Shown piece after piece: positions 33,560 to 41,059 of a stretch of 64,000 nt of DNA (the first letter of the stretch is position 1; every line of letters starts with the position of its first letter). The translations under genes and the position numbers were made by a program. The DNA is from Streptomyces sp. NBRC 110611 (lineage in GTDB: Bacteria; Actinomycetota; Actinomycetes; Streptomycetales; Streptomycetaceae): assembly GCF_001590865.1 (NCBI RefSeq), contig NZ_BBUY01000011.1:124001-188000 (forward strand), given 5' to 3'. The notes beneath the pieces were generated by a model. It worked only from the letters and a program-made list of their open reading frames with translations. It was not told where the DNA came from and made no database searches.

Positions 33560-34030
33560 TCAGAAGGGCTTGGTGGGCAGGTACTTGCCGTCGAGGGTGA
33601 TGACGGCGCGCTCGCCGCCGTCGGGGTCGGCGACCTTCTTCACATCGAGCTTGAAGTTGATCGCGGAGATGATGCCGTCGCCGAACTGCTCGTGGACCAG
33701 GGCCTTGAGGGTGGTGCCGTAGACCTGGAGTATCTCGTAGAAGCGGTAGATGGTCGGGTCGGTGGGGATGCCGCCGGGGATCGAGCCGCGGGAGGGGATG
33801 GTCTGGAGCAGCATCGCCGCGTCCTCGTCGAGGCTCAGCAGCTCGGCGACGGCCTTCGCGGACTGCTCGGGCAGGGGGTGCTGGCCGAGGACGGCGGCGG
33901 TGGTGAAGGCGACCGACAGGCCGGCCGTGTCGGCGATCTGCTGCCAGGTGAGGTCCTTGCGGGTCTTGGCTTCCACGGCCTGCGCGGCCAGGGCCTGGCG
34001 GGCGGCGGGGTCGAACTGGGCATGCACCAT
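33560..34030 (-). CDS. cynS: Cyanate hydratase (cyanase)
   Basis: 156 residues, full length. The catalytic triad falls at the same numbers as in the E. coli enzyme: Arg96 and Glu99 in RFYEIL and Ser122 in GIISAINFKLD. An N-terminal helix-turn-helix-like domain (TWQQIADTAGLSVAFTTAAVLGQHPLP) is present as usual. It converts cyanate and bicarbonate to ammonia and CO2. It is downstream of a beta-carbonic anhydrase on the same strand, as in cynTS operons, although the gap is 173 bases. Confidence 0.95.
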   Translation of the reverse strand: MVHAQFDPAARQALAAQAVEAKTRKDLTWQQIADTAGLSVAFTTAAVLGQHPLPEQSAKAVAELLSLDEDAAMLLQTIPSRGSIPGGIPTDPTIYRFYEILQVYGTTLKALVHEQFGDGIISAINFKLDVKKVADPDGGERAVITLDGKYLPTKPF

Positions 34031-34203
34031 GAGAGGGCTCCTTTTCGGGGAGTGTCGTTCTTTCCGGGGGTGCCGTTCCGCGTGGGAAGAGGCGGAACGG
34101 CGGGTTCTTGGGGCAGGGGCGATGGCCCCGGCGTGCCGTGCTGCGGGTGGGCTGTGTCAACGCCTCGGGCAGCGCCCGGGCGGGGGCTCGGGCCGGACTT
34201 CGG

Positions 34204-34809
34204 TCAGGACGCGAGGGCGGTGACCGTGCCGGGCGCATCGAGCGCTTCGACGTGCCCGGTGGCGATGTCGAAGACCCAGCCGTGCAGTGTCACTTTCCGC
34301 TCCGCCAGCGCTTGGGCGACAGAAGGGTGGGTGGCCAGGTTCGCCAGCTGCGCGTACACGTTCTGGAGTACCAGGGCCCCGGTCTTCTCCGGGCCTGCTG
34401 CCAGGCCGGCGGTGCGGGCCAGGGCGGCGTCCGCGTGCCGCAGCCAGTCGGCGACCACCGGCGCGCCGCTGAGGTCGTGGCCTTCGGCCAGGGCGGTCAT
34501 CGCGCCGCAGGCGGAGTGCCCGCAGACGACGATGTCGGTCACGCCGAGCACGGCGACGGCGTATTCGATGCTCGCCGTGACCCCGTTGGCGCAGGGGGTG
34601 TAGGCGGGGACGAGGTTTCCGGCGGTCCGGATGACGAAGAGCTCACCCGGCTCGCCCTGGGTGATCAGCTCCGGTACGACCCGGGCGTCCGAGCAGCCGA
34701 TGAACAGCGTGTGCGGCCTGTGGTGCGCGGCCAGGCGGGCGAAGAGGTCCGCCTTGGCCGGGAAGACGTCCTGCTGGAAACGGGCGATGCCGTCGGCGAG
34801 GTCGGGCAT
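34204..34809 (-). CDS. cynT: Beta-carbonic anhydrase
   Basis: 201 residues. Zinc ligands are visible in CSDARV (Cys, Asp) and CGHSACGA (His, Cys). FVIRTAGNLV is the adjacent conserved block. It would return CO2 from the cyanase reaction to bicarbonate, which cyanase consumes. ATG 34809 follows aaggagtg. No cynR gene is nearby. Confidence 0.88.
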   Translation of the reverse strand: MPDLADGIARFQQDVFPAKADLFARLAAHHRPHTLFIGCSDARVVPELITQGEPGELFVIRTAGNLVPAYTPCANGVTASIEYAVAVLGVTDIVVCGHSACGAMTALAEGHDLSGAPVVADWLRHADAALARTAGLAAGPEKTGALVLQNVYAQLANLATHPSVAQALAERKVTLHGWVFDIATGHVEALDAPGTVTALAS

Positions 34810-35160
34810 GGGTCACTCCTTCGGTGGCTGCCGGCTCTGGGGCCAACACAGTCAACGGTGCATGACCTGTGCCTATAGTGTCCAACAGTTACTGGCCATG
34901 ATTCCTATTGCTGACATCTATAGCTTCGGAGCTTCGGGTTTCTGATGCGGCTCGCTGGTCCGTCCGGAGCTGCGTCACCCGCGCTGTCTGCTCGCCGCGG
35001 CCTCCGGTATCTCTGGCATTTCCCCCAGTCTTTCTCGCTCAGGATGGTGGCGCGCGGCGGCTGGGGCTGAAGGAAAGGGCCTGCGATCCCCACGGGGACG
35101 TCGTCGTGGAACAGCCCTGCGGGGAAGAATCCTGTCGGCGAAGGTCGGGGTACGAGCAGC
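34810..35160. other. Divergent intergenic region at the left edge of the polyene cluster
   Basis: About 350 bases between the carbonic anhydrase start (minus strand) and the cholesterol oxidase start (plus strand). It must contain promoters for both directions. AT content rises around 34870-34925 (gtgcctatagtgtccaacagttactgg). No complete PimM-type site is seen here. Confidence 0.5.
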
Positions 35161-36831
35161 GTGTTCAACAACCAGCAGAACCCACAGAATCAGCATCTGT
35201 CACGGCGACGCCTGCTCGGACTGGCCGCGCTCGGCGGCGCCGCCGTCGCCGGAATGACCACGATTTCCGCTGCCCCGCGAGCCGCGGCCGCCGACCGGCG
35301 CGCTCCACAGGCCGGCAGCGGCTCGTTCGTACCGGCCGTGGTGATCGGTACGGGATACGGCGCCGCGGTGTCCGCGCTGCGGCTCGGCGAGGCCGGAATT
35401 CCCACGCTCATGCTGGAAATGGGCCAGTTGTGGAACAAGCCCGCCGACGACGGCAACGTCTTCTGCGGAATGCTCGCGCCCGACCGCCGCTCCAGCTGGT
35501 TCAAGTCGCGCACCGAGGCCCCGCTGGGCTCGTTCCTGTGGCTGGATCTGATCAACCGGGACATCGACCCGTACGCGGGCGTGCTGGACAAGGTGCACTT
35601 CGACCAGATGTCGGTGTACGTGGGGCGGGGAGTGGGCGGCGGCTCGCTGGTCAACGGCGGTATGGCCGTCGTGCCGAAGCGCTCGTACTTCGAGGAGGTC
35701 CTCCCGCGGGTGGACGCCGCGGAGATGTACGACCGGTACTTCCCGCGCGCCAACTCCATGCTCAAGGTGAACCACATCGACAAGGGCTGGTTCGAGGAGA
35801 CGGAGTGGTACAAGTTCGCGCGGGTCTCGCGCGAACAGGCGGGCAAGGCGGGGCTGGGCACCGCCTTCGTCCCCAATGTCTACGACTTCGGCTACATGCG
35901 GCGCGAGGCGGCCGGTGAGGTGCCCAAGTCCGCGCTGGCGGGCGAGGTCATCTACGGCAACAACCACGGCAAACAGAGCCTGGACAAGACCTACTTGGCC
36001 GCCGCGCTCGGCACCGGCAAGGTCACCATCGAGACCCTGCACCAGGTCAAGGCGATCCGTCAGCAGCCGGACGGCAGCTATGTGCTGTCCGTGGACCAGA
36101 TCGACGCCGACGGCAAGACCGTCGGACACAAGGAGATCGCCTGCCGTCACCTGTTCCTCGGAGCCGGCAGCCTCGGCTCCACCGAGCTGCTGGTCCGCGC
36201 CCGGGACACCGGAACACTGCCCGACCTCAATGCCGAGGTCGGCGCGGGCTGGGGCCCCAACGGCAACATCATGACCGGCCGGGCCAATCACCTCTGGCAC
36301 CCCACCGGGGCCCACCAGTCGTCGATCCCCGCCCTGGGCATCGACGACTGGGACAACCCCGCCGCCCCGGTCTTCGCGGAGATCGCGCCGATGCCGGCCG
36401 GCCTGGAGACCTGGGTCAGCCTCTATCTGGCGATCACCAAGAACCCCGAGCGCGGCACCTTCGTCTACGACAAGGCCGCCGACCGGGTCGCGCTGCGCTG
36501 GACCCGGGACCAGAACACACCCGCGGTCAACGCCGCGAAGTCGCTCTTCGACCGCATCAACAAGGCCAACACGACGATGTACCGCTACGACTTGTTCGGG
36601 CCGCAGCTGAAGAACTTCTCCGACGACTTCAGCTACCACCCGCTCGGTGGCTGCGTCCTTGGCAAGGCCACCGACCTCTATGGCCGGGTCGCTGGTTACC
36701 GCAACCTCTATGTCACGGACGGCGCACTCGTACCGGGGTCCATCGGAGTCAACCCCTTCGTGACCATCACAGCGCTGGCCGAGCGGAATATCGAGCGGAT
36801 CATCGCGGAGGACGTCAGGGCCGCGCAATAG
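35161..36831 (+). CDS. Secreted cholesterol oxidase of the polyene cluster
   Basis: 556 residues, GMC-type class I cholesterol oxidase. A twin-arginine signal (SRRRLLGLAALGG) predicts export in folded form. FAD motif VIGTGYGAAVSALRLGEAG. The catalytic triad is Glu407 (FAEIAP), His493 (SYHPLGG) and Asn531 (GVNPF), and their spacing of 86 and 38 residues equals that of characterised Streptomyces cholesterol oxidase (E361/H447/N485). PimE plays this role in the pimaricin cluster, where the enzyme signals antifungal production. GTG 35161 is the only start giving the full signal. Confidence 0.93.
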   Translation: MFNNQQNPQNQHLSRRRLLGLAALGGAAVAGMTTISAAPRAAAADRRAPQAGSGSFVPAVVIGTGYGAAVSALRLGEAGIPTLMLEMGQLWNKPADDGNVFCGMLAPDRRSSWFKSRTEAPLGSFLWLDLINRDIDPYAGVLDKVHFDQMSVYVGRGVGGGSLVNGGMAVVPKRSYFEEVLPRVDAAEMYDRYFPRANSMLKVNHIDKGWFEETEWYKFARVSREQAGKAGLGTAFVPNVYDFGYMRREAAGEVPKSALAGEVIYGNNHGKQSLDKTYLAAALGTGKVTIETLHQVKAIRQQPDGSYVLSVDQIDADGKTVGHKEIACRHLFLGAGSLGSTELLVRARDTGTLPDLNAEVGAGWGPNGNIMTGRANHLWHPTGAHQSSIPALGIDDWDNPAAPVFAEIAPMPAGLETWVSLYLAITKNPERGTFVYDKAADRVALRWTRDQNTPAVNAAKSLFDRINKANTTMYRYDLFGPQLKNFSDDFSYHPLGGCVLGKATDLYGRVAGYRNLYVTDGALVPGSIGVNPFVTITALAERNIERIIAEDVRAAQ

Positions 36832-36927
36832 CGGCCGCTGCCGCTATCCCGGCCTCCGCCGCCCGCCGCTTCCGCCGTTCCGGTGCGTGCTTGCCGGACT
36901 CCGTCTGTCATCGCTGAAAGGACATCA

Positions 36928-38304
36928 ATGGACGCCGCCCGACGGCCGATCCTCTTCGTCAGTCTTCCGGAGAGCGGTCTGGTCAATCCGTTGCTGGTGC
37001 TCGCCGAGGAGCTCTCCCGCCAGAAGGTGCCGGATCTCTGGTTCGCCACCGATGAGCCGCGGCGCGGGGACGTGAAGAAGATCGGGGTGGGGTCCCCGGT
37101 GGAGTTCGCCTCGCTGGGTGAGGTGGTCACCGAGTTATCGGCGGTGACGTGGGATGACGCGGTCTATCGCGAGGTCACGCAGTCCTCGCGCTTCAAGGCG
37201 CATCGTGCGGTGGTCCGGCATTCCTTCAAGCCCGGACGGCACGAGGAGAAATTCCGCAAGCTGGCGGCCGTTGTCGACGAGGTGCGGCCGGCGCTGATGG
37301 TCATCGACTGCATCAGCTCCTTCGCGATCGAGCTGGCGATGGCCCGCAGGATTCCGTTCGTACTGAGCGTTCCGTTTGTGCCGAGCAATGTGCTGACGTC
37401 GTTCATCCCCTTTTCCAAGGGTTACACCCCGCGGGACTTCCCGGTGCCGCACACGGGGCTGCCGTATCCGATGACTTTCGCGCAGCGGGTGACCAATACG
37501 CTCTTCAAGTGGTGGAACGTGGCGATGTTCTGCACGCCCGAGATGAGCAAGGCGGTGGCGGAGGAGAACCGGCGGCGTCAGGCGCACGGGCTCGGAAAGC
37601 TCAGTCTGATGGCAAGGATCGAGTACGCCGATCTGGTGCTGTGCAATTCGATCGCCGAGCTCGACTACCCCTTTGACATTCCGGAGAAGGTGCGGCTGGT
37701 CGGTGCGATGGTGCCGCCGCTGCCGGAGGGCCGGCAGGACGACGATCTTTCGCGATGGCTGGACGAACAGCCCTCGGTCGTCTACGCGGGGTTCGGAACG
37801 ATCACCCGGCTCACCCGGGAGCAGGTCCGCTCCATGGTGGAGGTCGCCCGTCGGCTCGAGGGGCGGCATCAGGTGCTGTGGAAGCTGCCCTCGGAACAGC
37901 AGCATCTGCTGCCGCCGAAGGAGTCGTTGCCGGAGAACCTCCGGATCGAGAGCTGGGTTCCGTCGCAACTGGACGTGCTGGCCCATCCGAACGTGAAGGT
38001 GTTCTTCACCCATGCCGGCGGCAATGGCTACAACGAGGGCGTGTACTTCGGAAAGCCGCTCGTGGTACGGCCGTTGTGGGTGGACTGTTACGACCAGGCC
38101 GTACGGGGCCGGGACTTCGGCATCAGCCTGACCCTCGACCGGCCGCGCGACATGAACGTCGATGACGTGCTCGACAAGCTCACGCGGGTGCTGGAGACCC
38201 CTTCCTTCCGCGAGAACGCGGAGCGGCTCGGTGCCCTGCAGCGTGCGGCCGGCGGGCGGGAGACCGCTGCCGGGCTGATCCTCGGACATCCGGCCCTGGC
38301 GTAA
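36928..38304 (+). CDS. Mycosaminyltransferase (GT1 family)
   Basis: 458 residues. GT-B fold of the macrolide glycosyltransferases: N-terminal FVSLPESGLVNPLLVLAEEL and C-terminal sugar-nucleotide motif FFTHAGGNGYNEGVYFGKPLVVRPLWVDCYDQ. Length and surroundings match PimK/NysDI-type enzymes, which attach mycosamine to the polyene aglycone. ATG 36928 follows gaaagga. Codon 70 is TTA (37135-37137), so translation may depend on the bldA tRNA. The next gene encodes the sugar aminotransferase. Confidence 0.88.
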   Translation: MDAARRPILFVSLPESGLVNPLLVLAEELSRQKVPDLWFATDEPRRGDVKKIGVGSPVEFASLGEVVTELSAVTWDDAVYREVTQSSRFKAHRAVVRHSFKPGRHEEKFRKLAAVVDEVRPALMVIDCISSFAIELAMARRIPFVLSVPFVPSNVLTSFIPFSKGYTPRDFPVPHTGLPYPMTFAQRVTNTLFKWWNVAMFCTPEMSKAVAEENRRRQAHGLGKLSLMARIEYADLVLCNSIAELDYPFDIPEKVRLVGAMVPPLPEGRQDDDLSRWLDEQPSVVYAGFGTITRLTREQVRSMVEVARRLEGRHQVLWKLPSEQQHLLPPKESLPENLRIESWVPSQLDVLAHPNVKVFFTHAGGNGYNEGVYFGKPLVVRPLWVDCYDQAVRGRDFGISLTLDRPRDMNVDDVLDKLTRVLETPSFRENAERLGALQRAAGGRETAAGLILGHPALA

Positions 38305-38333
38305 GGACGCACCGGCATTCACGTCCGTGCGGG

Positions 38334-38393
38334 GACGTACACGGACGTAGGCAGACGTACATGGACGTACACGCGAACGTACACGCACGTACG
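38334..38393. repeat. 10-bp tandem repeats before the aminotransferase gene
   Basis: Units gacgtacacg, gacgtaggca, gacgtacatg, gacgtacacg, cgaacgtacacg and cacgtacg follow one another in the 122-base gap between the glycosyltransferase and aminotransferase genes. The period is one DNA helical turn, and each unit contains the palindromic acgt or gtac. Confidence 0.8.
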
Positions 38394-38426
38394 AGGACTA
38401 CGAGGAAGACAAGGGAGAGGCAGCGG

Positions 38427-39485
38427 ATGTCGTTCAAGTACCCAGTGTCCAGGCCCGCTCTGGACGGCAGCGAGCTGGAGTATCTGACCAGTGCCGTCAG
38501 CGACGGCTGGATATCGTCCCAGGGCCCGATGGTCCAGCGTTTCGAGCGCGCCTTCGCGGATTACAACGGCGTCGCGCATGGCGTGTCCTGTTCCTCCGGG
38601 ACCGCAGCGCTCACGCTGGCCCTGCGGGCCTTGGGTATCGGTCCCGGTGACGAGGTGATCGTCCCGGAGTTCACCATGATCGCCTCGGCGTGGGCGGTCA
38701 CCTACACCGGCGCGACGCCCGTGTTCGTCGACTGCGGGGACGACCTCAACATCGATGTCACCGGCATCGAGGAGAAGATCACCGCACGGACCAAGGCCAT
38801 CATGCCCGTCCACATCTACGGCCGCCGCTGTGACATGGACGCGATCATGGACATCGCGTACCAGTACAATCTGCGGGTCGTGGAGGACAGCGCCGAGGCC
38901 CACGGCATCCGCCCGGTCGGCGACATCGCGTGCTATTCCCTGTTCGCCAACAAGATTATTACGGCCGGTGAGGGCGGCATCTGCCTCACCGGCAACCCGG
39001 AGCTGGCCGGGCAGTTGGCGCATCTGCGGGCCATGGCCTTCACCAAGGACCACAGTTTCCTGCACAAGAAGGTCGCCTACAACTTCCGTATGACGGCGAT
39101 GCAGGCCGCCGTCGCGCTCGCCCAGACCGAGCGCCTGGACGACATCCTCGCAACGCGGCGTGAGATCGAGCGGCGCTATGACGAGGGGCTCGCCGGTGTT
39201 CCCGGCGTCACGCTGATGCCGCCGCGGGACGTGCTGTGGATGTACGACCTGCGGGCCGAACGCCGCGAGGAGCTGCGGGAGTTCCTGGCCGGGGAGTCCA
39301 TCGAGACCCGGCTGTTCTTCAAGCCGATGAGCCGGCAGCCCATGTACTTCCACCCCGACTGGCCCTCGCTCAGGGCGAGCACCTTCGCCGAGGACGGGCT
39401 GTACCTGCCCACCCACACCGAACTGACCGCAGCGGACCAGGAGTTCGTGATCGACCGGGTCCGGGCGTTCTACGGGGCCGGCTGA
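38427..39485 (+). CDS. GDP-3-keto-6-deoxymannose aminotransferase (mycosamine synthesis)
   Basis: 352 residues of the DegT/DnrJ/EryC1/StrS PLP family. PLP-site motifs are CSSGTAALTLAL, VVEDSAEAHG (aspartate-containing) and the Schiff-base lysine in SLFANKIITAGEGG. Length equals AmphDII/NysDII enzymes, which aminate the GDP-keto sugar on the way to mycosamine. ATG 38427 follows agggagag; the frame continues upstream into the repeat but lacks family similarity there. It works with the transferase upstream and the GDP-mannose dehydratase at 46812. Confidence 0.92.
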   Translation: MSFKYPVSRPALDGSELEYLTSAVSDGWISSQGPMVQRFERAFADYNGVAHGVSCSSGTAALTLALRALGIGPGDEVIVPEFTMIASAWAVTYTGATPVFVDCGDDLNIDVTGIEEKITARTKAIMPVHIYGRRCDMDAIMDIAYQYNLRVVEDSAEAHGIRPVGDIACYSLFANKIITAGEGGICLTGNPELAGQLAHLRAMAFTKDHSFLHKKVAYNFRMTAMQAAVALAQTERLDDILATRREIERRYDEGLAGVPGVTLMPPRDVLWMYDLRAERREELREFLAGESIETRLFFKPMSRQPMYFHPDWPSLRASTFAEDGLYLPTHTELTAADQEFVIDRVRAFYGAG

Positions 39486-39514
39486 CCGGCTCGTCCGAGA
39501 GGGGAGAACCACTC

Positions 39515-40729
39515 ATGACGCACCACACGGACACGGACCCGGACCCGGCCGTTGCCGAGACGGATCCGCTGGTAGTCGACTTCCCGGTGCGCAAGCCCGG
39601 CGTGCCGTTCCCGCCGCCCGACTACGCCGACTACCGCGACCGAAAAGGGCTGGTCCTGTCGCACCTGCCCGACGGCAAACGGGTGTGGCTGGTCACCCGG
39701 CACGAGGACGTACGCGCCGTCCTGACCAACCCGGGCATCAGCTCCAACCCCGCACACGAGGGATTCCCCAACGTCGGGGAGACCCTGGGCGTGCCCAAGC
39801 AGGACCAGATCCCGGGCTGGTTCGTGGGAATGGACTCCCCCGAGCACGACCGGTTCCGCAAGGCCCTCATCCCGGAGTTCACCGTCCGGCGGGTCCGCGC
39901 GATGAAGCCCGCGATCGAGCGCACGGTGGAAGCGCAACTGGACGCCATGCTGGCCGCGGGCAACACCGCCGACCTCGTCGCGGACTTCGCCCTGCCCATC
40001 CCGTCCCTGGTGATCTCCGCACTGCTCGGCGTACCACCCGCCGACCGCGAGTTCTTCGAGTCCAGGACCCGGGTCCTGGTCTCCCTCCGCACCTCCACCG
40101 ACGAGGACCGGATGGCCGCCGGCCGGGACCTCCTGCGCTATATCAACCGACTGGTGGACATCAAACAGAAGTGGGGCGGCGACGACCTCATCACACGGCT
40201 TCTGGCCACCGGCGCCATCGCCCCCCACGAGATGTCCGGCGTGCTGATGCTGCTGCTCATCGCCGGCCACGAGACCACGGCCAACAACATCGCGCTCGGC
40301 GTGGTCACGCTGCTGACGAACCCCCAGTGGATCGGCGACGACCGGGCCGTGGAGGAGACGCTGCGCTTCCACTCGGTCGCCGACCTGGTGTCCCTGCGGG
40401 TGGCGGTCGAGGACGTGGAGATCGCCGGCCAGCTCATCAAGGCGGGCGAGGGCATCGTGCCGCTGGTCGCCGCCGCCAACCACGACGAGAACACCTTCGC
40501 GTGCCCGCACGCTTTCGACCCCTCCCGGTCCGCCCGCCACCATGTGGCCTTCGGCTACGGCGTGCACCAGTGCCTGGGGCAGAACCTGGTGCGGGTCGAG
40601 ATGGAGGTCGCCTACCGCAAGCTCTTCGAGCGCATCCCTGATCTCGAACTCGCCGTCCCTGTCGACGGGTTGGACATCAAGTACGACGGCGTGCTCTACG
40701 GCCTGAAGGAACTGCCGGTCCGCTGGTAG
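39515..40729 (+). CDS. Cytochrome P450 (PimG/NysN-like, exocyclic carboxyl formation)
   Basis: 404 residues. Heme-Cys loop FGYGVHQCLGQ (Cys 353), I-helix oxygen motif AGHETT, and ExxR in EETLR are intact. Its place next to a 3Fe-4S ferredoxin and mycosamine genes matches PimG/NysN (CYP105H group), which oxidises the methyl branch of the polyene to a carboxylate. ATG 39515 follows ggggag. The regiospecificity is inferred from context. Confidence 0.9.
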   Translation: MTHHTDTDPDPAVAETDPLVVDFPVRKPGVPFPPPDYADYRDRKGLVLSHLPDGKRVWLVTRHEDVRAVLTNPGISSNPAHEGFPNVGETLGVPKQDQIPGWFVGMDSPEHDRFRKALIPEFTVRRVRAMKPAIERTVEAQLDAMLAAGNTADLVADFALPIPSLVISALLGVPPADREFFESRTRVLVSLRTSTDEDRMAAGRDLLRYINRLVDIKQKWGGDDLITRLLATGAIAPHEMSGVLMLLLIAGHETTANNIALGVVTLLTNPQWIGDDRAVEETLRFHSVADLVSLRVAVEDVEIAGQLIKAGEGIVPLVAAANHDENTFACPHAFDPSRSARHHVAFGYGVHQCLGQNLVRVEMEVAYRKLFERIPDLELAVPVDGLDIKYDGVLYGLKELPVRW

Positions 40730-40784
40730 CCGCCGGGCGGCCACTCCACCGCAGGACAGATTCCACCGCAGGAGAGATAACGAC

Positions 40785-40976
40785 ATGCGTATCACCGTTG
40801 ACGCCGACCGCTGCGTGGGGGCGGGCCAGTGCGTGCTGAACGCGCCCGCCCTCTTCGACCAGGACGACGACGGGCTCGTCACCCTCCTCGCCGAGCCCGG
40901 GGCCGACCAGGAGTCCACGGCCCGGCTGGCGGGCGCCCTGTGCCCGTCCCGGGCGATCACCGTGCACGAGAACTGA
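40785..40976 (+). CDS. 3Fe-4S ferredoxin, P450 partner
   Basis: 63 residues. Three cluster cysteines in CVGAGQC and ALCPSRA and the RITVDADRC N-terminus are those of actinobacterial 3Fe-4S ferredoxins (PimF/NysM type). It passes electrons to the P450 encoded just upstream. ATG 40785 follows aggaga. It ends 83 bases before the loading PKS. Confidence 0.92.
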   Translation: MRITVDADRCVGAGQCVLNAPALFDQDDDGLVTLLAEPGADQESTARLAGALCPSRAITVHEN

Positions 40977-41059
40977 GCCACGACCTGGGCAGGAGCTGGT
41001 GTCCGAACCCCGGCCCGTCCCCGCAACCGACGAGAGTGCTCGAGAACGATCCGGGAGTG

